DNA from: Actinomadura nitritigenes
GTDB taxonomy: Bacteria; Actinomycetota; Actinomycetes; Streptosporangiales; Streptosporangiaceae
Length of the DNA stretch: 64,000 nucleotides
Direction: 5' to 3'
Assembly (NCBI RefSeq): GCF_017573545.1
Contig: NZ_JAGEOK010000040.1
Location: forward strand, 21,970-85,969
The notes beneath the pieces are model-generated. The model saw nothing but the letters and a program-made list of their open reading frames with translations, was not told the DNA's origin and did no database searches. Below, in pieces: positions 51,953-60,700 of the stretch. Position 1 is the first letter of the stretch, and every line of letters begins with the position of its first letter. Position numbers and translations under genes: made by a program.

Positions 51953-53116
51953 TCAGCCGATCACCGGAGGTGCGGTGTCATCGTCGGCTCCCCAGACGTC
52001 GTCGTCCTCGGACAGCCAGGTGGTGCGCTCGCGCTCCTCTTCCTTGCCGTTGCCGTGTCCGCCGTGGCCCATGGGCATGCCGCCCATGCGTCCGGCGCCG
52101 GCGCGTCCGGCCGCACCGGCCGCGCCGAGGCCCCCGCCGGCGGCACCGAGGCCGCCCGGGGTCGCACCGAAGCCGCCGAGGCCGCCACCGGCGCCCGCTC
52201 CTCCGCCGAGACCGCCCGGGTCGGCGCCGAGGCCGCCACCGGCGCCGCCGCCGGGGAGCCCGCCGCCACCGCCGCCACCGGGGAAGCTGGACAGGTCGCT
52301 GCCGAGGCCGCCGCTACCGCCGAGGCTGCCTCCGCCGCCGTGGCTCCCGCCGAGCCCGCCGGGGTCGCTGCCGAAGCCGCCGGAACCGCCGCTGCCGGTC
52401 CCGCCAGGGAGATGCGGCCCTCCGTCGCCGACAGGTGCGAACGGGCTGGAACTACCGGAGCCGTACTTGCCGAGGCCGCCGGGGTCGCTGCCGAAGCCGC
52501 CACCGCCACCGGCACCGGCACCGGGCAGCCCGCCGCCGCCACCACCGAAGCCGCCGCCGCCACCGGCGCCGGGACCATTGGGTCCACCGGGGAACGTCGG
52601 CTTGTCGCTCAGCCCACCGTGGTCCTCCGGGAGGTCCTTGGTGATCTGGGTCGGGTGGGCGTTGAACGCCTCGCCGGTCCGGTTCAGGAACCGCTGCATC
52701 AGTTCCCGGCCGTGCTTGTCGTCGCCGCTGGTGTGGATGAGGCCGTCGCTGGCGTCCTGGCCGGCCTGCTTGTACCAGTCGAGGATCTGCGTGCCGTACC
52801 AGGTGTAGGTCGAGGCGTTCGTGTGGCTGCTGTTCGAGAGATTGATCGAGGTCGTGTGGACCTGCTGCAGCTGGGCGACCGCCTTCTTGGCCTCGTCGCC
52901 CTTCCAGTGCTTGACGAGCGTCTCGGCGAATCCGCGGAGCGCGGTGCTCATCTCCGCAAGTGCGTCCGCCGCGTCGGAGTAGGCGGTGCCGGCCTCTTTC
53001 ACCGGTTCCGAGTTGATGCTCGACAGCTTCTTCTTGACGTCGTCGAGGCTCATCCCGTCGGCTGTCGGCTTGGACCACGACTGGGAGCCGCGGATGACGT
53101 AGTACTCCTGGCCCAT
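51953..53116 (-). CDS. T7SS secreted substrate-like protein, helical N-terminus and Gly-rich tail
   Basis: 387 residues. The first ~170 are helical with a WxG turn (LVKHWKGDEAKKAVAQLQ) and a YTWYGTQILDWYKQ helix, resembling PPE/EspB-type ESX substrates. Residues ~175-345 are Gly-rich (GGGGFGGGGG, DPGGLGG repeats), and the end is acidic with a polar last segment. EspB-like proteins are secreted and can form ring-shaped oligomers; that role is inferred. A strong GGAGGGAGGG box precedes ATG 53116. It sits between the helical substrate gene and mycP. Confidence 0.7.
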   Translation of the reverse strand: MGQEYYVIRGSQSWSKPTADGMSLDDVKKKLSSINSEPVKEAGTAYSDAADALAEMSTALRGFAETLVKHWKGDEAKKAVAQLQQVHTTSINLSNSSHTNASTYTWYGTQILDWYKQAGQDASDGLIHTSGDDKHGRELMQRFLNRTGEAFNAHPTQITKDLPEDHGGLSDKPTFPGGPNGPGAGGGGGFGGGGGGLPGAGAGGGGGFGSDPGGLGKYGSGSSSPFAPVGDGGPHLPGGTGSGGSGGFGSDPGGLGGSHGGGGSLGGSGGLGSDLSSFPGGGGGGGLPGGGAGGGLGADPGGLGGGAGAGGGLGGFGATPGGLGAAGGGLGAAGAAGRAGAGRMGGMPMGHGGHGNGKEEERERTTWLSEDDDVWGADDDTAPPVIG

Positions 53117-53143
53117 GGGCTGTCCCTCCCTCCGTTCGGCGGG

Positions 53144-53725
53144 TTACTTGAAGTTGGCGTTGCCGCCGGGGTGGACGCCGTTGACCTGCTGCTGGGTCTT
53201 GCCGTGAGCGGCCTCGTAGCCGTCGGCGGTCGCCTTCAGCTTCTCGATCACGCCGTTGTAGGCGTCGGTGATGTTCTTGATGTACGTGCCGAAGCCGTCG
53301 CGCGACTGGTTCGCCAGGTCGACGAAGCTCTCGCTGCCCGGGACGCTGCCGAGGTTGCCGGTGGTGATGGCGATCTTCTGGACCTTCGCGAGCCGCTGCT
53401 GCCAGCCGGTGAACTCGCTGTGCATCTTGCTGGCCAGGTTCCGCAGTTCCGTGGGGTCGACCTCGTACCCGTCGTCCGCCTCGATGCCCCACTTCCCGTC
53501 GTCGGGCTGGGACTTGCGCGGGACGGAGTTGGAGGGATCCGTCGGGCTCTTGGCCGGGATGCCGTACTGGTAGTAGAGCTGCCGCTGCTCGTACTCGGGG
53601 AGGTCGTTCCACTCCTGCTGGGTCAGCCCGTGCTGGGTGTGGACCTGGGTGTACTCACCGGCACCAGTCGTGTAGGTGTAGTCGACCTTCGAGAGCGCTT
53701 CAGGCGGCAGGTTGTACTTGCTCAT
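53144..53725 (-). CDS. T7SS locus helical protein (candidate secreted substrate)
   Basis: 193 residues. The N-terminal ~85 are polar and Tyr/Gln-rich (LTQQEWNDLPEYEQRQLYYQYG). The C-terminal ~105 form a helical hairpin: VDPTELRNLASKMHSEFTGW then, after a Gly/Ser turn, VDLANQSRDGFGTYIKNITDAYNGVIEKLKA. The hairpin begins with the 'V-D-x-x-x-L' pattern often seen in ESX-secreted proteins (excreted virulence factor EspC-like). AGGAGG lies 8 nt before ATG 53725. It has no signal peptide, so export would be through the ESX machine. Confidence 0.65.
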   Translation of the reverse strand: MSKYNLPPEALSKVDYTYTTGAGEYTQVHTQHGLTQQEWNDLPEYEQRQLYYQYGIPAKSPTDPSNSVPRKSQPDDGKWGIEADDGYEVDPTELRNLASKMHSEFTGWQQRLAKVQKIAITTGNLGSVPGSESFVDLANQSRDGFGTYIKNITDAYNGVIEKLKATADGYEAAHGKTQQQVNGVHPGGNANFK

Positions 53726-53822
53726 AGCTCATCCTCCTGGCGAATGGCCTCCGGACCCCCCTGGCGCGCCTACGCCGTGCGGCCCGGCGGGGGCGGCACG
53801 ACGTAGGCGGTCCAGCGGTCGT

Positions 53823-54116
53823 TCAGCCCCAGATGCCCTGGTTGCGGCGCTCCGCGGCGCTGTAGTTGCTGTGGGCCTCGCCGATGACGACGCCGAGCTG
53901 GTTGAGGACCTGGCCCATGTGGGCCGCGGCGGCGTCCCACGTGCGCTTGGCCTCCCAGTAGGCGCCCTGGGCGTCGCCCTCCCACTGGGAGAGGTGGCGC
54001 TCGAGCTGCGACTCCAGGTCGTGGAGCTCGTCGGTCAGGGCGCGGTAGGCCAGCGAGAAGTCGGCCTGCGCCTGCTGCATGGTGCCGAAGTTTGCCTTGG
54101 TGTAACTGTCGCTCAC
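53823..54116 (-). CDS. WXG100 protein (EsxA-like)
   Basis: 97 residues, helix-turn-helix: helix 1 TMQQAQADFSLAYRALTDELHDLESQLERHL, WxG turn SQWEGDAQGAY, helix 2 WDAAAAHMGQVLNQLGVVIGEAHSNYSAAERR. This is the canonical size and signature for an ESX-secreted WXG100 protein. It probably pairs with the WXG100 protein encoded 45 nt upstream. The start is GTG 54116 with AAGGACTC upstream. Confidence 0.92.
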   Translation of the reverse strand: MSDSYTKANFGTMQQAQADFSLAYRALTDELHDLESQLERHLSQWEGDAQGAYWEAKRTWDAAAAHMGQVLNQLGVVIGEAHSNYSAAERRNQGIWG

Positions 54117-54161
54117 GTCACGAGTCCTTCGCGTTCAGGGGTTCGGCGGGTGGAGGGGCGA

Positions 54162-54482
54162 TCAGGTGCCGCCGTTGAGCAGCTGGTTGATCTTGTTGAC
54201 CGCCTCGGTCTGCTCCTGCTCGGTCGACTCGTAGGTGATCTTCGTGTGCGTCAGCTTCTGGTGCATGCCGTCCAGGGCCGTGCGCACCTTGTTCATCTCG
54301 GTCTGGAACTCGTTGAAGACCCGGTCGAAGGACACCGCGGCGTTGCCCGCCCAGCCGGACATCAGCGAGGACTTGTGGCTCTCGAGCTGGCTCTGCAGGC
54401 CCTTGACGATGTTCGCGGAGTCTTCGATCCGCGTCGCCGCCTGCTGCATTGCGTTTCTGTCGACTGCGGACTGTCCACCCAC
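54162..54482 (-). CDS. WXG100 protein (EsxB-like)
   Basis: 106 residues, helical hairpin: AVDRNAMQQAATRIEDSANIVKGLQSQLESHKSSL, WxG turn SGWAGNAAVSF, then FNEFQTEMNKVRTALDGMHQKLTHTKITYESTEQEQTEAVNKI. GTG 54482 is chosen because GGAGGTGA stands 5-7 nt upstream; longer in-frame starts cover the leader and are unlike WXG100 proteins. It is the first gene after the promoter and CRP-like site, followed by the second WXG100 gene. YESTEQEQ near the end resembles the Y-x-x-x-[DE] ESX export signal. Confidence 0.92.
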   Translation of the reverse strand: MGGQSAVDRNAMQQAATRIEDSANIVKGLQSQLESHKSSLMSGWAGNAAVSFDRVFNEFQTEMNKVRTALDGMHQKLTHTKITYESTEQEQTEAVNKINQLLNGGT

Positions 54483-54586
54483 AGTGTCACCTCCGTTTGC
54501 GAGTCTGTGGCGCCGCGCCGCGGGAGCCGCAGAGAGCCGGCGCACGGCCTGCCCGGGGAGCACTCCTGAGGCACGAAATGTCAGCG

Positions 54587-54616
54587 ATCATAGGTCGTAT
54601 GTCCCGCCTATGTCGA
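54587..54616 (-). promoter_or_regulatory. Sigma70-like promoter of the WXG100 genes
   Basis: On the minus strand TCGACA (54616-54611) and TATGAT (54592-54587) are spaced 18 nt apart. Transcription would begin about 54580, giving a leader of about 100 nt before GTG 54482. It allows strong separate expression of the substrate genes downstream of eccB. Confidence 0.55.
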
Positions 54617-54660
54617 CGCGAATGATGATCTAGCGGTTCGTCCCGGGATGAGAATGTTAG

Positions 54661-54676
54661 TGTGATCTGCATCACG
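54661..54676. promoter_or_regulatory. CRP-like palindrome upstream of the WXG100 promoter
   Basis: TGTGATCTGCATCACG matches the CRP/FNR-family consensus TGTGA-N6-TCACA at nine of ten half-site positions. Its centre is about 88 bp upstream of the predicted transcription start, a plausible activator position. Binding is inferred from sequence only. Confidence 0.5.
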
Positions 54677-54699
54677 CCCTTTTTCGGACAGTCACTGCG

Positions 54700-56145
54700 T
54701 CAGCCTTGGGCGGTCGGAATGGGCTTTCGGGCCTGTGTCGGGTCCAGCGCGGGGCCCTGCGGGATGAGGTGCACCACGCTGGACGGCACCGGGGCGGCCT
54801 TCTTCGCGTCGTAGCCGAGCTTCTTCGCGACGTCCGCCGACGGCAGCGCGAACCGGATGCCCTGGTCGTTGACGAGCGACAGCGACCCCGAGCCCTCGGT
54901 GGCGGTGGACGAGTCGCCGCTGCCCGGCACGAGGCTCATCAGCGCGGCGCCGCCCGGCGGCAGCACCATCTGGTCCACGGTGCTGGACCCGCCGGCGGAC
55001 CCGGACCCGAGCACGCCCGCGGACGGCGCGGGCAGCGACCCGCCGACCGTCAGGTGCGACGCCGACGACCCGACCGGGAACACCGAGCACAGCGGGGTGG
55101 CCGGGTCCCACCGGACGAACTTCGGCAGCGTCGGCGGCAGGTTCTGGTCCAGCAGCCGGGTCTTCGACGCGATCTGCTGCGCGGACGACACGTCGGTGTC
55201 GACCGGGCGCACGCTCGCGCCGGGGTACGCCTGGCTCTCGTTGGGGTCCAGCAGCAGCAGCTGCGCCTGCGTCGCGTTGATCAGCGACAGGCCGTCCTGG
55301 AGCATCACGTACCAGAGCGTCTGCCCGCCCGCGCCGGTCTGCGCCCGGAACACCTGGCCGACCCGCGCCTGCCCGCCGCCCGGCCCGGGCACCGCCTTGC
55401 CGCGCCCGGGGACGTCCGGGGCGCCGAAGCCGCCGGCGGACGGGATGGCGTTCAGCCACTTCGGCGGGACCTCGGCGGCCTCGGGGCCGTTCGTCAGCAC
55501 CGGCACCTGGTTCTGCGGCAGCGACAGCTGCATCCGGTGGTCCTTCCAGATGACCCACGGGACGCCGCCGGCCTGCACGACCACCGCCTCGCCGTCGGAG
55601 AGCCCGCGGCCGCCGACGTCCCGCCCGGCGGCGAGGGCGGTGAGCTCCTGCGGCACGCCGTTCGCGGCCTGGGTCTCGCGGACGCACACCGACCACGGGC
55701 CGCGGATCAGCTGGCCGCTGTCGGGCAGCGAGTCCGGCGCGCCCTGGATGCCGATCATCGCGCCGCGCTCGAACCCGTCGAGCGACTTGCGGGACACGGT
55801 GCGGCGGGAGACGTTGTCGGAGTCCAGCGCCAGCATCGCCGAGGCGTAGTTGGCGACCGGGAACATCTTCTTGGTGTTGGCGTCGTAGATGTACTTGGTG
55901 CCGGTCTCCTTCTCGATGATGAGGACGCCCGGCTGGTCCAGCCCCTTGGCGCCGCCCGGCGACAGCACGCCCCAGATCCCGAACACCGCGACGACGAGCA
56001 GCCCGACCATCACGCCGCCGAACGCGGCCGCCGACAGCCGCCGCATCGGCGACTCGGCGACGTCGGGCTCGCCCTGCAGCAGCGCCAGCCCGACGCGCTG
56101 CGTCATCAGGCGGTGCGCCTGGTAGAGATCCCGCCGGCTCTGCAT
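54700..56145 (-). CDS. eccB: T7SS membrane component EccB
   Basis: 481 residues. The cytoplasmic N-terminus SRRDLYQAHRLMTQRVGLALLQGEPDVAESPMRR is the EccB hallmark, followed by one membrane helix (about 40-62) and a large periplasmic-side domain with two well-separated Cys (SVCVRE and PLCSVF), as in the repeat-containing EccB fold. EccB, EccC and EccD form the ESX pore complex. It starts 7 nt after the EccD stop. A Gly/Ser-rich loop near 365-385 is slightly longer than usual. Confidence 0.95.
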   Translation of the reverse strand: MQSRRDLYQAHRLMTQRVGLALLQGEPDVAESPMRRLSAAAFGGVMVGLLVVAVFGIWGVLSPGGAKGLDQPGVLIIEKETGTKYIYDANTKKMFPVANYASAMLALDSDNVSRRTVSRKSLDGFERGAMIGIQGAPDSLPDSGQLIRGPWSVCVRETQAANGVPQELTALAAGRDVGGRGLSDGEAVVVQAGGVPWVIWKDHRMQLSLPQNQVPVLTNGPEAAEVPPKWLNAIPSAGGFGAPDVPGRGKAVPGPGGGQARVGQVFRAQTGAGGQTLWYVMLQDGLSLINATQAQLLLLDPNESQAYPGASVRPVDTDVSSAQQIASKTRLLDQNLPPTLPKFVRWDPATPLCSVFPVGSSASHLTVGGSLPAPSAGVLGSGSAGGSSTVDQMVLPPGGAALMSLVPGSGDSSTATEGSGSLSLVNDQGIRFALPSADVAKKLGYDAKKAAPVPSSVVHLIPQGPALDPTQARKPIPTAQG

Positions 56146-56152
56146 CAGCGCC

Positions 56153-57553
56153 TCACCCGGCCAGCCCGCGGACGCGGGAGTAGACGTCCAGCACCGCGAG
56201 CGCCAGCGGGATCAGCGAGATCATCACCAGGACGTCGAGGATGTCGCCCCAGCGTCCCCAGAACGGCGTCGGCTTGTGCGTCGGCAGCCACATCGTCACG
56301 CCGACCACGACGCCGACGAGCAGCAGCAGCGGGACGAGGGCGGCGGCGAGCGCGACGACCTGGCTGCCGTGCACCGCGATCCCGATCACGGTCAGCACCA
56401 GGCCGAACAGCCCGACGACCAGCATCCAGGCGCGCTGCGACACGCCGCGGAAGACGCGGGCGCGCAGCAGCAGCGACACCGACATCACCGCGCTCGTCGT
56501 CGGAGCGGCCCACCCGTCCGAGCCGAACAGGAACAGCATCGCGCCCGCCGCGACGAGCGCGACGGACGCGATGAGGCCGGTGGAGAAGCGGTCCGCGGCG
56601 GCCGTCCGGGCGAGGACCATCCGGCCGTCGACGGTCTCGGTGTCGCTGCGCAGCTCCTCCGCGCTGGCCGGGACCGGCGGCAGCGGCACCCGCGCCAGCT
56701 TGAACGACAGCGACGGGACCGCCGCGATGAACATCATCACCACGACCGCGGCGACGGCGGCGATCCCCGCGGCCGGCAGGTCGTCGAACGCGAACCCGAC
56801 ACCGGAGCCGACCGCGCCGACGAACCCGGCGAACGCGACGCCGAGGAAGACCGGCAGCCCGTCCGCGACGCCGAACGCGGCGATGATCGCGGCGAGCGCG
56901 GCGACCCCGAACCCGGCGAGCAGGTGCGGCGCGCCGAGGTCGGACAGCTCCACGCCCTTGCGGGCGGGGGCGAGCGCGCCCGCGAGGAACGCGTACGGCA
57001 GCGCCGCGTACCCGAAGACGACGCCGGCGCCGGAGTCGGCGACCGCCCGCGACAGCGCGATCGCGACGACCAGCGTCAGCAGCGCGATCAGCCCGGCGGC
57101 GACGGCCGGGACGATCCACGGCGGGCCGGACAGCGCGATGACGGCGGCGCCGACGGCCAGCGCCGCCCCGGCCGCGCCGAGCCCGAACGAGCGCGTCGTG
57201 GTCGGCCGCCAGCGGTCCGAGCGCTCCCGGATGCCGGTCGCGATGACGTCGGCGACGTCGTCGAACGACATCTCCGGGAGCTGCGCCATCCGCGGCCGGA
57301 AGTAGAGGATCTCGCCGTCCCGCACGCCGAGCGCGCTCGTCGTCTGCGCCGGGTCGAAGGGGCTGCCGTCCAGCCGCTGCAGCACCCACCCGGAGTGCGC
57401 AAGGCCGGCATCGGCCATGTTCTCCCCGGCGGCCCGGAGGAGGGTGGGCAGCATGTGGGCGAGCGGCACGTCGGCGGGCAGGGACACGTCGACGCGCCGC
57501 CGGGGCGCGACGATGGTGACCCTGCACAGTTCGGTTGTGGCGGGGGAATTCAC
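56153..57553 (-). CDS. eccD: T7SS integral membrane protein EccD
   Basis: 466 residues. Residues ~1-95 form the ubiquitin-like domain (CRVTIVAPRRRVDVSLPADVPLAHMLPTLL, DGEILYFRP), then about eleven membrane helices fill the rest, the standard EccD layout for the channel. GTG 57553 has GGGAG 6 nt upstream. It is the first gene of the leftward ESX operon and is divergent from eccC across 188 bp. No eccE or eccA gene accompanies it in this window. Confidence 0.95.
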   Translation of the reverse strand: MNSPATTELCRVTIVAPRRRVDVSLPADVPLAHMLPTLLRAAGENMADAGLAHSGWVLQRLDGSPFDPAQTTSALGVRDGEILYFRPRMAQLPEMSFDDVADVIATGIRERSDRWRPTTTRSFGLGAAGAALAVGAAVIALSGPPWIVPAVAAGLIALLTLVVAIALSRAVADSGAGVVFGYAALPYAFLAGALAPARKGVELSDLGAPHLLAGFGVAALAAIIAAFGVADGLPVFLGVAFAGFVGAVGSGVGFAFDDLPAAGIAAVAAVVVMMFIAAVPSLSFKLARVPLPPVPASAEELRSDTETVDGRMVLARTAAADRFSTGLIASVALVAAGAMLFLFGSDGWAAPTTSAVMSVSLLLRARVFRGVSQRAWMLVVGLFGLVLTVIGIAVHGSQVVALAAALVPLLLLVGVVVGVTMWLPTHKPTPFWGRWGDILDVLVMISLIPLALAVLDVYSRVRGLAG

Positions 57554-57741
57554 GGGAGCTCCCGTCCTCCAGGTCAGATCGCGGGCTGGATCCGATCGAC
57601 GCGCAGCTTAGGATGTGGCGTCCGATTAGGCTAAATCAACACCGAATCAACAAAAGACTCCACCAGCCCGCGGGTCGGCCGTGCTCCCCGCCGCCGTCCG
57701 GCCGCCCCCGGGACGCGTTGGCCCGCGGAGGGAACCCCCAG
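57554..57741. promoter_or_regulatory. Divergent promoter region eccD/eccC
   Basis: A short AT-richer patch (57605-57660) lies between the divergent ESX operons. TAAGCT on the minus strand (57610-57605) and TAGGCT on the plus strand (57627-57632) are candidate -10 elements facing eccD and eccC. No convincing -35 is visible. GGAGGG 9 nt before GTG 57742 is the eccC ribosome-binding site. Confidence 0.4.
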
Positions 57742-60700
57742 GTGAGCACGATCCTCGTCAAGCGCAAGGAGCGCCGGAAACCGCCCCCTGCCCCGAAGGG
57801 CGAGCTGCTCCTCGAGTCCCCGCCGGAGATCCCGGAGATGCAGAGCGGCGGCATGCAGGCGGTGCTCACCTACCTGCCGATGGCCGTCATGCCGGTGATG
57901 ATGGGCCTGATGTTCCTCGGCGGCGGCACCAAGTCGCCGATGATGATGATCAGCAGCGGCGGCATGGCGCTGGCCATGGGCGGCATGATGATCGGCCAGC
58001 TGGGGCGCGGCTCCGGCGAGCGCAAGTTCAAGCTGAACGGCGCCCGCCGCGACTACTTCCGCTACCTGAGCCAGGTGCGGCGCCGGGTGCGGCGCGCCGC
58101 CGAGCAGCAGCGCGAGTCGCTGGAGTGGAACAGCCCCGCCCCCGACTCGCTGTGGTCGCTGGTGATGAGCGCCCGGATCTGGGAGCGCCGCCCCTCCGAC
58201 CCCGACTTCGGCAACGTGCGCGTCGGCGCCGGCCCGCAGAAGCTCGCCGTGCAGCTGATCCCGCCGGAGACCAGGCCCATCGAGGACCTGGAGCCGATGA
58301 CGGCGGGCGCGCTGCGCCGGTTCGTCCGCGCGCACTCCACCGTCCCGAACCTGCCGGTCGCGGTGTCGCTGCCGTCGTTCGCGCGGATCCTGCCGATGGG
58401 CGACCTCGACGCGGTCCGCGGCATGGTCCGCGCGATGATCGCGCAGCTGACGGCGTTCCACTCGCCCGACGACATGCGGGTCAGCGTGTGCGCGTCCGCC
58501 GACACGATGCCGCACTGGGACTGGGTGAAGTGGCTGCCGCACGCGATGCACCCGACGCTGACGGACGCGGCGGGGCCCGTCCGGCTGATGGCGACCAGCC
58601 TGTCGGAGCTGGAGCGGATGTTCGGCACCGAGGTGAAGGACCGCGCCCGGTTCACCCCCGGCCTGTCGCAGAACGACCTGCCGTACCACGTCGTCATCGT
58701 CGACGGCGGCGCCGTCACCCCCGACTCGCAGATCGGCTCGGACGGCATCGAGGGCGTCTGCGTCATCGACCTGAGCGGGCACGTCGCGCCCACCGCCGAC
58801 AACACGATGCTGCGGCTGCGGGTCGCCGCCGACAAGATGGCGATGCTGCGCCGCGACCGCACCGGCAAGGACGTCGCCAGCTCCCTCGGCAGGCCCGACC
58901 AGTACAGCTACGTCCAGGCGGACGGCCTCGCGCGGCAGCTCGCGCCGCTGCGGGCCAGCGCCGCCGCCGGCGCCGAGCTGGACGCGCTGTCCGCCGCGAC
59001 GACGCTGACGACGCTGCTCGGCGTCCCCGACCCGACCCGGATCGACCCGGGGCAGGCGTGGCAGCCGCGCGCCCCGCGCAACCGGCTGCGCGTCCCGATC
59101 GGCCTGGACGCCGACGGCCGCCCCATCGAGCTCGACATCAAGGAGGCCGCGCAGGGCGGGTACGGCCCGCACGGCCTGTGCATCGGCGCGACCGGTTCCG
59201 GGAAGTCGGAGCTGCTGCGCACCCTCGTCCTCGGCCTGGCGATGACGCACTCCTCGGAGGTGCTGAACTTCGTCCTCGTCGACTTCAAGGGCGGCGCGAC
59301 GTTCCTCGGGATGGACGGCCTCCAGCACGTCTCCGCCATCATCACCAACCTGGAGGACGAGCTCCCCCTCGTCGACCGCATGTACGACGCGCTGCACGGC
59401 GAGATGGTGCGGCGCCAGGAATGGCTGCGGCAGGCCGGCAACTACGCCTCGCTGCGCGACTACGAGAAGGCCCGCGAGCAGGGCGCCGCGCTGAAGCCGA
59501 TGCCGACGCTGTTCGTGGTGCTGGACGAGTTCTCCGAGCTGCTGTCCGCCAAGCCCGACTTCGCCGAGCTGTTCGTCATGATCGGACGGCTCGGCCGGTC
59601 CCTCGGCGTCCACCTGCTGCTCGCGTCGCAGCGCCTGGAGGAGGGCAAGCTCCGCGGCCTCGACACCCACCTGTCGTACCGGATCGGCCTGCGGACGTTC
59701 TCCGCGATGGAGTCGCGGGTCGTCCTCGGCTCCCCCGACGCCTACGAGCTGCCGCAGGCGCCCGGCAACGGCTACCTGAAGATCGGCACCGAGTCGCTGA
59801 CCCGGTTCCGCGCCGCGTACGTGTCCGGCGCGTACCGCCCGGACGAGGAGTCCGCCGCGCAGAACGGGCGGCAGGGGCCGCGGCAGCTCGCCCAGATCGT
59901 CCCGTTCACCCCCGCCTACGTGCAGCCGCGGATGCAGGAGCAGCCGCAGCAGCACCAGGACGGCAAGGAGGACGACGGCCCGCAGATCAGCCTGTTCGAC
60001 CTCGTCGTCAAGCAGCTCGCCGGGCACGGCCCGCCCCCGCACCAGATCTGGCTGCCGCCGCTGGAGGACCCGTCCACCCTGGACCAGGTCCTGCCGAACC
60101 TCCAGCACACCCCCGAGTTCGGCTTCACCACCGCCGGGTGGGACGGCCGGGGCCGGCTGCACGCGTTCGCCGGCATCGTCGACAAGCCCTTCGACCAGCG
60201 CCGCGACCCGATGTGGCTGGACCTGTCCGGCGCCGCCGGGCACGTCGGCGTCGCGGGCGCCCCGCAGGCCGGCAAGTCGACGCTGCTGCGGACCCTCATC
60301 ACCTCCCTCGCGCTGATGCACACGCCGCAGGAGGTGCAGTTCTACTGCCTGGACTTCGGCGGCGGCTCCCTCGCCCCGCTCGCCGACCTCCCGCACGTCG
60401 GCGGCGTCGCCAGCCGCCTCGACCCCGACCGCGTCCGCCGCACCGTCGCCGAGGTCTCCGGCCTGCTGGAGTCCCGCGAGCGGTTCTTCACCGAGCGCGG
60501 CATCGACTCCATCGCCACCTACCGGCGGCTGCGCGCCACCGGCCAGATCCCCGGCGACGGATTCGGCGACGTGTTCCTCGTCGTCGACAACTGGCTGACC
60601 GTCCGGCAGGAGTTCGAGGCGGTCGAGGCCACCATCACCGACCTCGCCGCCCGCGGCCTCGGCTACGGCATCCACGTCGTCGCCGCCACCAACAAGTGGT

